Source: DASYPP01 sp036006525 (GTDB lineage Bacteria; Gemmatimonadota; Gemmatimonadetes; Gemmatimonadales; GWC2-71-9). From it: a stretch of DNA of 6,351 nucleotides. Numbering within the stretch: position 1 is the stretch's first letter; each line of letters opens with the position of its first letter. Position numbers and translations under genes: made by a program. Positions 1-5,514 of the stretch are shown here, one piece after another. Under the pieces are notes generated by a model. It was not told the DNA's origin. It worked only from the letters and a program-made list of their open reading frames with translations, and made no database searches. The stretch spans positions 1 to 6,351 of the forward strand of contig DASYPP010000079.1 of assembly GCA_036006525.1 (NCBI GenBank), read 5' to 3'.

Positions 1-1471
1 CGACAACATCATGTTCGACGAGCACGGCGTCTGCATGGTGGCCGACTTCGGCATCGCCAAGGCGATCGCCAGCGGGCAGAAGCTGACCGGCACCGGGATG
101 AGCATCGGGACGCCGCACTACATGAGCCCGGAGCAGGCCCGAGCCCAGAACACCGACGGCCGGAGCGACATCTACAGCCTGGGCGTGCTGGCCTACCAGT
201 GCCTGGTCGGCAAAGTGCCTTACGACGGCGACGACAGCTTCTCCATCGGCTACAAGCACATCATGGAGCCGCTGCCCGAGCCCCAGCTGGACACCCCGGA
301 CGAGCGGCGGCTCTTCGACGTCATCAAGAAGATGCTGGCCAAGGATCCCAACGACCGGTTCCAGACCTTCGATGAGCTGCTCCTCAGTATCGAGGGCCAG
401 GCGGTGGCACCCGGCGGCACCGTGCGGGGCAGTGGGGTGGTTAATGAAGGCGTGCGCGCGTCGTATGCCGCGATGGGCCCGGCGACCCCGCGCGCGCCGA
501 CCACGCCGACGGCGCCGGTGCCCCGGATCTCGCTGAGCGGCGAACCGCCCCGGGGCAGCATCGCCGGCGGTCGCCGCCCCATCGCGCGGCGTGCCGAGTC
601 GGATTCCAATGGCGTGATGATCGGGATGCTGGTGCTGCTGGTCCTGGTCGCCGGGGGCGGCGCCTTCTGGTACTTCGGCATCCGTCCGCACGGTGAGTCC
701 GGCAACTCCACGGCGACCGCGGACTCATCGCCGAACGTGGCCGACTCGAGCCAGGAGGCGCTCAATGGGCCCGATTCCACCGCGTCCCATGCCACCGACA
801 GCGTGCCGGCCGCCAGGACCGACTCGACACCGCTCACCACCGTGGCCCTCGACAGCACCCAGGTCACCACCCCGGTCGCCAGCACCGACAGCGGCGAGAT
901 CCGGTTGAGCGGCCTGCCCCGGGGCACCCGGGTGTTGATCGACGAGAATCCCGTCGTCACGGCTCCCATCCGGCTCCCGCCCGGGAAGCACATCCTCGCC
1001 ATCTCGGCGCCGCGCTTCCAGTTCTTCCAGGACACGCTCGATCTCCAGCCCGGCGCCGTCCTCGAGATGGCGCCCAGCCTGACCCCGCTCGGCGGTTCGC
1101 CGATGGCGACGGTGCCTTCGCGAGTGCAGCAGCGACGAACCCAGCGCGCCGCCGCCGTGGGCTGCAGCGAGCCAGTCGCTGGCTACAATGCCGACAAGAG
1201 TTGCTACGACCAGCGGCCCCGACCCGTCATCGCGCCCTTCGTGCCGCTCACCGCCGATGTCGAGGGAACCCCGCGTCCGTCCGTGCTGCTGGTCAAGGTC
1301 TCGCCCGAGGGCAAGACCGTCGAAGTGCGGCCATTCAATCCCTCGAACGATGCGGCCTTCGAGCAGCTCGCCCGGGCCTATGCCGGTGCCATGTCCTGGC
1401 TCCCGGCGACCAAGGGCGGCACCCCGGTGGAGGGGTGGACGCAGATGGCTTTCCCTCCGGCTCAACAGTAA
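1..1471 (+). CDS. Membrane-anchored Ser/Thr protein kinase with PEGA-like and TonB-C-like C-terminus (5' partial)
   Basis: The reading frame is open from base 2, and the first codons (Asp-Asn-Ile-Met) look like the end of the kinase catalytic loop (HRDxKPxN), so the N-lobe and the catalytic Asp lie off the left edge. Residues are counted from the Met at 11. DFG is at 12-14, a GTPHYMSPE activation-segment end at 33-41, the subdomain IX Asp at 53 (RSDIYSLG) and the subdomain XI Arg at 117. A Pro-rich linker leads to one transmembrane helix at about 203-222, then a Ser/Thr/Asp-rich stalk (about 230-294). A PEGA-like beta domain covers about 295-352, and the last segment (about 420-482) resembles a TonB C-terminal domain, ending in PATKGGTPVEGWTQMAF. 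By family knowledge the kinase is cytoplasmic and phosphorylates Ser/Thr; the outer part probably senses or contacts the envelope. Its substrate cannot be read from the sequence. Kinase identity is secure; the TonB-C assignment is by pattern only. Confidence 0.95.
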   Translation, partial: DNIMFDEHGVCMVADFGIAKAIASGQKLTGTGMSIGTPHYMSPEQARAQNTDGRSDIYSLGVLAYQCLVGKVPYDGDDSFSIGYKHIMEPLPEPQLDTPDERRLFDVIKKMLAKDPNDRFQTFDELLLSIEGQAVAPGGTVRGSGVVNEGVRASYAAMGPATPRAPTTPTAPVPRISLSGEPPRGSIAGGRRPIARRAESDSNGVMIGMLVLLVLVAGGGAFWYFGIRPHGESGNSTATADSSPNVADSSQEALNGPDSTASHATDSVPAARTDSTPLTTVALDSTQVTTPVASTDSGEIRLSGLPRGTRVLIDENPVVTAPIRLPPGKHILAISAPRFQFFQDTLDLQPGAVLEMAPSLTPLGGSPMATVPSRVQQRRTQRAAAVGCSEPVAGYNADKSCYDQRPRPVIAPFVPLTADVEGTPRPSVLLVKVSPEGKTVEVRPFNPSNDAAFEQLARAYAGAMSWLPATKGGTPVEGWTQMAFPPAQQ

Positions 1472-1495
1472 GCTCGGTGCGAGTGAGACGAAAAG

Positions 1496-1566
1496 CGTAC
1501 AAGGTGTAACGTATAAGGTGTAAGGAACTCCGAATGGCAGTCACCTGATACTTTATACCTTGTACG
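1496..1566. repeat. Imperfect 25-bp inverted repeat between kinase and carbonic anhydrase genes
   Basis: The arms at 1496-1520 and 1542-1566 match at 22 of 25 positions when one is reverse-complemented, with a 21-nt loop. The left arm also contains AAGGTGTAA twice (1501-1509 and 1515-1523). The stretch is much richer in A and T than its surroundings. A run of six T (1573-1578) follows six bases after the right arm, so the RNA could act as a weak terminator for the kinase gene. The structure equally fits a dispersed intergenic repeat. Confidence 0.75.
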
Positions 1567-1593
1567 TATACGTTTTTTCCATCCTTTAACGAA

Positions 1594-2091
1594 ATGCTGA
1601 TGCCCCACATTCATCCGACGTGTTTCATTGCCCCGACTGCCACTGTCCTGGGTGACGTAACGCTGGGAGCCGAAAGCAGCATCTGGTTTGGCAGCGTCCT
1701 CCGCGGTGACGTCGCCAAGATCGTCATCGGCAGCCAGACCAATATCCAGGACGGCAGCATCGTCCACGTGGATACCGGCTTTCCCTGTACCATCGGCCAG
1801 CGGGTCGGCGTCGGCCACCGGGCCATCGTGCACGGCTGCACTATCGAGGACGAGTGCCTGATCGGCATGGGCAGCGTGATTCTGAACGGCGTCCACGTCG
1901 GGAGCGGGAGCGTGATCGCGGCGGGCGCGGTGGTGCCCGAGGGCATGCGCATCCCGCCCGGATCGCTGGTGATGGGCGTGCCCGGCCGCATCGTGCGCCA
2001 GGTGGATGCGGAGTTGGCGGAACGAATCCGGGGGACGTGGGAGCATTACGTGGAGCGGGCGCGGGAGTACAAGGCGGGGAAGTACACGTAG
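1594..2091 (+). CDS. Gamma-class carbonic anhydrase-like protein (left-handed beta-helix)
   Basis: This 165-residue protein is almost wholly made of hexapeptide repeats, as expected for the YrdA/PaaY/CamH group of gamma carbonic anhydrases. Members form trimers with zinc (or iron) at subunit interfaces; the catalytic ones hydrate CO2 to bicarbonate. The spacing of key residues matches the archaeal enzyme Cam: Arg37 and Asp39 (RGD), Gln52 (NIQDGSIVH), His58, His75 and His80 (GHRAIVH). Positions equivalent to the Cam acidic-loop and proton-shuttle glutamates are Val40 and Thr61, so the enzyme is of the loop-less CamH type and activity is not certain. The C-terminal 30 residues form the usual helix. 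A second ATG two codons downstream (1600) is an alternative start, and neither has a clear Shine-Dalgarno sequence. It is probably cytoplasmic and looks monocistronic, as repeats lie on both sides. Confidence 0.93.
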   Translation: MLMPHIHPTCFIAPTATVLGDVTLGAESSIWFGSVLRGDVAKIVIGSQTNIQDGSIVHVDTGFPCTIGQRVGVGHRAIVHGCTIEDECLIGMGSVILNGVHVGSGSVIAAGAVVPEGMRIPPGSLVMGVPGRIVRQVDAELAERIRGTWEHYVERAREYKAGKYT

Positions 2092-2095
2092 GGCG

Positions 2096-2120
2096 CGTAG
2101 GGGCGCGCTGTGCGCGCCCG
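2096..2120 (+). repeat. REP-like unit: GTAG plus 8-bp GC hairpin, copy 1
   Basis: GTAG at 2097-2100 is followed directly by a perfect hairpin: GGGCGCGC (2101-2108), loop TGT, GCGCGCCC (2112-2119). A GTAG foot beside a short GC stem is the signature of REP elements processed by RAYT transposases. The 25 bases recur exactly, in inverted orientation, at 2286-2310. The unit starts five bases after the carbonic anhydrase stop codon. Confidence 0.8.
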
Positions 2121-2221
2121 CCCATCCAACCCACCACCCGGCCATACCGGACGTGCGCAACGCGCCGTCCATCCAACCCACAATACGGAGTCGGCCGCGT
2201 CCGTTCCGCAACCAACCCGTC

Positions 2222-2242
2222 CGGGCGCGCTATGCGCGCCCG
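2222..2242. repeat. GC palindrome between the two REP-like units
   Basis: This is a perfect 9-bp stem (CGGGCGCGC, 2222-2230; GCGCGCCCG, 2234-2242) with a TAT loop. The stem core is the same as in the two GTAG units, but neither strand has GTAG at its foot. It may be a non-autonomous or decayed relative. Confidence 0.7.
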
Positions 2243-2285
2243 ACGCCGCGTGGACCACGCCGCCATTGCCCCTGCCAACACCGTA

Positions 2286-2310
2286 CGGGCGCGCACAGCG
2301 CGCCCCTACG
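2286..2310 (-). repeat. REP-like unit: GTAG plus 8-bp GC hairpin, copy 2 (inverted)
   Basis: Read on the minus strand, this is an exact 25-base copy of the unit at 2096-2120, with GTAG at 2309-2306 and the hairpin at 2305-2287 around loop TGT. The two copies in opposite orientation, about 165 bp apart, form a BIME-like pair. The TAG within the GTAG is the stop codon of the RAYT gene. Confidence 0.8.
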
Positions 2311-2869
2311 GCCCTCGACGGGAATCTCCCGGCGCGCGCGGCGCGCCCTTCCACCGCGCGGGATTCTCGTGGATGTATTGCCGGATCTGGTTCAACGCGT
2401 CGGCATCGCGGACGATCCGGTCGTGGTAATCTCGTTGCCAGAGCGACTCGCATCGACGGCCTTCGATTTCCCAGTATCGCCGAGTGCAGGCGGCCTTGAA
2501 TCCTCCTATCAGGGCAGACAGGCTGGCTGGGCGATAACCCCGCGCTACGCCGCCACCGCGACGGGCATATTCCGATCGGGCCCAGCGATCGGGGAGGGAT
2601 TCGTCGGGCGGTAGGGTGACAAGGCCATGAAAGTGATCAGGCATTACGGCGTACGCGTCGAGCGTGACGCCGGGACGCAGGCTGGTCGTCCTGATCCATT
2701 CCTCGCTCACCATCGAGCCGATCGCCGATAGAGTGGCCTGTCCTGCTTCTATCGTCGCGAGGACGGGTTGCCGTTTCCTCGTACACACGGTGATGAAGTA
2801 GGTCCACGGACCTCGGTAGGAATGACTGACGAGGCGGTGCGATGAGCGAGATGGAAGCTGTGGATCCAT
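2306..2869 (-). CDS. REP-associated tyrosine transposase (RAYT, IS200-like Y1 fold)
   Basis: The protein has the hallmarks of the RAYT/Y1 transposase family, single-strand DNA nucleases that cut and rejoin REP hairpins. In order from the chosen Met: YFITVCT (24-30), the metal-binding HUH signature MPDHFHGLV (76-84), an FKAACTRRYW helix (124-133), LWQRDYHDRIVR (143-154) and the helix with the probable nucleophilic Tyr in QYIHENP (Tyr165). The start at 2869 gives 187 residues beginning MDPQ, as in relatives that start shortly before this point. An in-frame ATG at 2920 would add 17 residues in AT-rich codons, and neither start has a clear ribosome site. The last 14 or so codons run through a GC palindrome and end in the GTAG of a REP-like unit, so the tail is repeat-derived. 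All catalytic motifs are present, so the gene appears intact. Confidence 0.93.
   Translation of the reverse strand: MDPQLPSRSSHRLVSHSYRGPWTYFITVCTRKRQPVLATIEAGQATLSAIGSMVSEEWIRTTSLRPGVTLDAYAVMPDHFHGLVTLPPDESLPDRWARSEYARRGGGVARGYRPASLSALIGGFKAACTRRYWEIEGRRCESLWQRDYHDRIVRDADALNQIRQYIHENPARWKGAPRAPGDSRRGP
2331..2347. repeat. GC palindrome inside the 3' end of the RAYT gene
   Basis: Arms GGCGCGC (2331-2337) and GCGCGCC (2341-2347) pair perfectly around a GCG loop. It resembles the neighbouring REP-like hairpins but lies in the last coding codons of the transposase gene. Confidence 0.6.
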
Positions 2870-2950
2870 CTGATATCGATACAATAAAGCCACTCGTTTT
2901 CCGGCACCAATTTCACGCATTACGGGTGCTCGAAACCGCAGAATGGCAGC

Positions 2951-2996
2951 GGGACAGGGGGTTAGGGCTGCGCGGGGGGACAGGGGGTTAGGGCTG
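2951..2996 (+). repeat. Two copies of a G-rich 20-bp repeat
   Basis: The 20-mer GGGACAGGGGGTTAGGGCTG occurs at 2951-2970 and exactly again at 2977-2996, a 26-bp period. Further copies sit at 5030-5067 (inverted) and 5588-5667. The pair lies between the divergently read RAYT and exported-protein genes. The rest of 2870-3098 shows no gene that I can support. Confidence 0.85.
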
Positions 2997-3087
2997 AATA
3001 GGGCTGCCCGGCTCAGACCCCCCCAACTTGCGCCGCCCCGTCCCGGCGCTACCTTGGTGGCGCTTCCTTCCCCGCGAATACCCCGTC

Positions 3088-3093
3088 CAGAGG
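3088..3093 (+). promoter_or_regulatory. Ribosome binding site fixing the start at 3099
   Basis: CAGAGG lies five bases before the ATG at 3099. It supports this start over the in-frame ATG at 2943, whose extra 52 codons would translate the G-rich repeats and carry no signal peptide. Confidence 0.7.
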
Positions 3094-3098
3094 TTCAT

Positions 3099-3887
3099 AT
3101 GGATTTCAAGACTCCCGTCCTCGCCGCCGCCTTCAGCGCTCTACTCCTCACCGGATCTGGCCTCACCTGGACGCCGTCCGCTTCTGACCCGCACGAGCAC
3201 ATCGACGCCTGCCAGCCCGTGTTTGGCGCCCCGGTCTGCACTTGGAGCCGGACCAGCGGGTCGAAGGTCGTCGCGTTCGGGGCCACCATCCCCATGGCGG
3301 CGATCGAGAACTCGCCCAACGAGATGGAGATGACCTGGCCACCCACGATGGTGGCCGAGATCCCCATGCCGGCGGACGCCAGGAGCGCGGCCGGGGTGAC
3401 TTTCCTGACCGTTTACTGGGAGGCCCACGGCCACCCGCCGGCCGCCTTCCTGACCCCGCACTTCGACTTCCATTTCTATGTCATCAGCGACAGCGTGCGG
3501 ATGGCGATTACCTGCGCCGACTCCACCAAGCCGGCAACGCTGCCGGCCGGGTACGCCCTCCCCGACATGGACATCGACGGCATCGGCCACCTGCCGGGCG
3601 TCTGTGTCCCCCAGATGGGGATGCACTCCCTGCCGGCCCGGGAGCTCACCGACACCGTCGTCTTCAGCGGCACCATGGTGATGGGGTTCTACCAGGGCCA
3701 GCCGATCTTCTTCGAGCCGATGATCGCCCGGGCCAAACTGCTGGAGAAGAAATCCTTCACCATTCCCATGGTGACTCCGGCTGGCATCCCGGCCGGCGTG
3801 CACTATCCGACCAAGTTCGAGGCCAAGTATGACGCCTCGATTCCCGGGTACCGCTTCGAGTTCTCCGGGTTGCCCGGAGGGAGGTAG
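3099..3887 (+). CDS. Exported protein resembling the TTHB210-like/DUF5602 family
   Basis: The 262-residue product begins with a classic Sec signal peptide (MDFKTPVLAAAFSALLLTGS, cleavage near residues 25-30) and should be periplasmic or secreted. It has no membrane anchor or lipobox. The mature part starts with a Cys pair (DACQPVFGAPVC) that may form a disulfide. A central His- and aromatic-rich stretch, HGHPPAAFLTPHFDFHFY, begins about 110 residues in and is the most family-like part; it resembles proteins annotated as TTHB210-like/DUF5602, an assignment from memory of the pattern. Further Cys, His and Met residues follow (GVCVPQMGMH), which would suit metal binding, but this is inference. 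Its stop is two bases before the multicopper oxidase start, so the two are almost certainly co-transcribed. A role as a partner of that oxidase, for example in substrate or copper handling, is plausible but unproven. Confidence 0.85.
   Translation: MDFKTPVLAAAFSALLLTGSGLTWTPSASDPHEHIDACQPVFGAPVCTWSRTSGSKVVAFGATIPMAAIENSPNEMEMTWPPTMVAEIPMPADARSAAGVTFLTVYWEAHGHPPAAFLTPHFDFHFYVISDSVRMAITCADSTKPATLPAGYALPDMDIDGIGHLPGVCVPQMGMHSLPARELTDTVVFSGTMVMGFYQGQPIFFEPMIARAKLLEKKSFTIPMVTPAGIPAGVHYPTKFEAKYDASIPGYRFEFSGLPGGR
3876..3884 (+). promoter_or_regulatory. Strong ribosome binding site of the multicopper oxidase gene
   Basis: GGAGGGAGG lies inside the last codons of the upstream gene, ending five bases before the ATG at 3890. 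It supports both the start choice and translational coupling of the pair. Confidence 0.75.
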
Positions 3888-3889
3888 TC

Positions 3890-5032
3890 ATGGCTCCTTC
3901 TCGCGTCACAATCCTCCTGCTCAGTGCCGGACTGGGCGCCTGTGCCGCGACCTCGTCCAAGCACCCCGAGCCGATGACCCGCACCTATTACATCGCCGCC
4001 GATACGGTCACCTGGGATTACGTCCCCGGTGGCATCAACGGCATCACCGGCGCTCCGTACGTGGATACCGCCTTCGTCACCAAGGGTCAGTCGGGGCCGG
4101 TCAGCACCAGCTACAAGAAGGTGCTCTACCGGGAGTACACCGACAGCACGTTCGCGACCCTCAAGCCCCGCGCCCCGGAGTGGGAGCACCTGGGCTTCCT
4201 GGGTCCGCTCATCCGCGGCGTGGTGGGCGACACCATCAAGGTGGTCTTCCAGAACCACGCGGCGCAGCCCTACAGCGTCCATCCCCACGGCGTCTTCTAT
4301 AACAAGGACTCCGAGGGCGCGCCCTACGACGACGGCACTTCCGGGAACGACAAGGGCGACGACGGCGTGCCGCCGGGCGGGACCCATACCTACGTGTGGG
4401 CGGTGCCGGAGCGGGCCGGCCCCGCCATGGGCGAGGGCAGCTCGGTCATGTGGATGTACCACTCCCACACCGACGAGACCCGCGACGTCAACACCGGCCT
4501 CCTCGGCGTCATGCTGATCACCGCCCGGGATCACGCCAAGCCGGACGGCAGCCCGGACGATGTCGACCGGGAGCTGGTGATGAGCTTCGACCAGGTGCAC
4601 GAGGAAGACAGCTGGCTGGCCGACCAGAACATTCCCGTCGCCCTGCTCCAGGCCGGCCCCAGGGCCAATCCCTCGGAGCGGCAGAACTTCTATCCCTGGT
4701 TCATCAAGTTCAGCATCAACGGCTTCCTCCACGGCGGTATGCCGTTGAGCGCCGTTACCGTGAAACAGGGGGAGCGGGTGCGCTGGTACGTCATGGCGTC
4801 CACCAACGACTTCGACCTCCATGCCCCGCACTGGCATGGCAATACCGTCACCATCCACCACATGCGGACGGACGTGATGGCGGTCAACCCCATGGAGATG
4901 GTGACCGCCGACATGGTGCCCGACGACCCCGGCACCTGGCTCTTCCACTGTCACATCACATTTCACAACGCGGCGGGTATGGCGATGCGGTATGCGGTGG
5001 CGGCGGGAAGTACGGTGGCGAGTCGGCACTAA
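3890..5032 (+). CDS. Two-domain multicopper oxidase lipoprotein, ceruloplasmin-like
   Basis: This 380-residue protein has a short signal peptide ending in the lipobox LGAC (Cys18), so it is probably lipid-anchored on the outer face of the inner membrane or on the outer membrane. All four copper motifs are present in order: HPHG (His131, His133), YHSH (His191, His193), HAPHWHG (His311, 314, 316) and HCHITFHNAAGM (His353, Cys354, His355, His359, Met364). The type 1 copper ligands are complete only in domain 2; domain 1 has Ser where a type 1 Cys would be. This matches two-domain oxidases that work as trimers, with trinuclear sites between subunits. The stretch EHLGFLGPLIRGVVGDTIKV (100-119) is strikingly like ceruloplasmin/hephaestin domains. 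The family couples one-electron oxidation of a substrate (phenols, Cu+, Fe2+ and others) to reduction of O2 to water; the substrate here is unknown. No Met-rich copper-resistance region is seen. Confidence 0.95.
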   Translation: MAPSRVTILLLSAGLGACAATSSKHPEPMTRTYYIAADTVTWDYVPGGINGITGAPYVDTAFVTKGQSGPVSTSYKKVLYREYTDSTFATLKPRAPEWEHLGFLGPLIRGVVGDTIKVVFQNHAAQPYSVHPHGVFYNKDSEGAPYDDGTSGNDKGDDGVPPGGTHTYVWAVPERAGPAMGEGSSVMWMYHSHTDETRDVNTGLLGVMLITARDHAKPDGSPDDVDRELVMSFDQVHEEDSWLADQNIPVALLQAGPRANPSERQNFYPWFIKFSINGFLHGGMPLSAVTVKQGERVRWYVMASTNDFDLHAPHWHGNTVTIHHMRTDVMAVNPMEMVTADMVPDDPGTWLFHCHITFHNAAGMAMRYAVAAGSTVASRH

Positions 5033-5116
5033 CCCCTGTCCCCCTTCCCAGCCCTCACCCCTGTCCCCTCTCCCGGAAACGGGAGAGGGGAACCGCTGGG
5101 GAAGGGGGAACCCTCC
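5030..5116 (-). repeat. G-rich repeat cluster with hairpin, minus orientation
   Basis: Read on the minus strand, this contains GGAGGGTTCCCCCTTCCCC (5116-5098), then the hairpin at 5064-5091, then a GGGACAGGGGTGAGGGCTG variant (5067-5049). A shorter GGGACAGGGGTTA copy (5042-5030) supplies the stop codon of the oxidase gene on the plus strand. The same order of elements occurs on the plus strand at 5555-5607. Confidence 0.8.
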
Positions 5117-5483
5117 TGTAGGTTCGTGCACTAATTGCTTCTTTAATTTGTGTGATGACGCTCGGAAGGTTGGTGCGAATCTCGCTATTCGCGAATCGCA
5201 TGACGAGAACGTCGGCGCCCTGGAGGATCGCATCGCGGTGGTCGTCGGCCGCCCGCTGTTCCAGGTGATGGCCGCCATCCAACTCCACGGCCAGTCGGGC
5301 TGCAGGGCAATAGAAGTCAACAATGAAGCCGGACCGCACGTGCTGGCGCCGGAAGTGATAGCCGGCAATCTGATTCCTTCTCAAATGCTGCCATAGTATT
5401 CGTTCTTCTGGCGTTGAACGCCGACGCAGGTCACGAGCAAGCTTCCGCTTCTCGCGGATTCGCCTACGGTCTATGAATCGCAT
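5055..5483 (-). CDS. DUF559 domain protein (predicted PD-(D/E)XK-like nuclease)
   Basis: The 142-residue product matches the DUF559 pattern along most of its length: a basic N-terminus with LRRRSTPEERILWQHLR (19-35), GYHFRRQH (41-48), FIVDFYCPAARLAVELDGG (53-71) and VLVMRFANSEI (92-102). The acidic residues Asp56, Glu67 and Asp69 are the likely metal-binding site of a Vsr/restriction-like nuclease fold. The family is small and scattered, and its cellular role is poorly known. About 20 residues at the C-terminus (after ISAR, residue 120) are encoded by the G-rich repeat and its hairpin and do not look like native DUF559 sequence, so the original stop codon was probably replaced. The gene converges on the oxidase gene (22-bp gap) and diverges from the next gene. 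No strong ribosome site precedes the ATG. Confidence 0.9.
   Translation of the reverse strand: MRFIDRRRIREKRKLARDLRRRSTPEERILWQHLRRNQIAGYHFRRQHVRSGFIVDFYCPAARLAVELDGGHHLEQRAADDHRDAILQGADVLVMRFANSEIRTNLPSVITQIKEAISARTYRRVPPSPAVPLSRFRERGQG
5064..5091. terminator. 12-bp perfect hairpin with GAAA loop after the multicopper oxidase gene
   Basis: Arms 5064-5075 and 5080-5091 pair without mismatch around GAAA (plus strand). It lies 32 bases beyond the oxidase stop codon and in a convergent gene junction, so it could slow or end transcription from the left. There is no T-run, so a true Rho-independent terminator is uncertain. It is also the core of the repeat. Confidence 0.45.
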
Positions 5484-5501
5484 CCCAGCAGACTACACAA
5501 C

Positions 5502-5507
5502 GGGAGG
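5502..5507 (+). promoter_or_regulatory. Ribosome binding site pointing to a GTG start at 5515
   Basis: GGGAGG lies seven bases before an in-frame GTG at 5515. The upstream ATG at 5473 has no such motif and would overlap the divergent DUF559 gene. Confidence 0.55.
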
Positions 5508-5514
5508 CCAAATC

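Noticed and set aside
250..1035. Long minus-strand open frame opposite the kinase gene
   Set aside because: Its composition is Arg/Ser/Pro/Gly-rich with no domain pattern, and the plus strand carries clear kinase motifs. It is a GC-driven antisense shadow.
2122..2180. Direct repeat CCATCCAACCCA at 2122-2133 and 2169-2180, and a small GCGC-AAC-GCGC palindrome near 2155-2166
   Set aside because: The 12-bp match is exact, but only two copies are seen here, and the palindrome has just four base pairs. Both may be decayed parts of the REP cluster, which is too weak to annotate separately.
2091..2350. CRISPR array
   Set aside because: The repeated GC units are palindromic, occur in both orientations at irregular spacing, and have no cas gene nearby.
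1854..2614. Open frames across the REP-like cluster on both strands
   Set aside because: They are Arg/Pro/Ala-rich, translate the GC palindromes and overlap well-supported genes. No start signal or family pattern supports them.
2943..3098. N-terminal extension of the exported protein to the ATG at 2943
   Set aside because: It would translate the G-rich repeats and bury the signal peptide, whereas a ribosome site and signal peptide fit the start at 3099.
3803..5368. 521-codon minus-strand open frame opposite the multicopper oxidase gene
   Set aside because: It has His/Val/Gly-rich low-complexity composition and lies opposite all four copper motifs. It would also overlap the real DUF559 gene in another frame.
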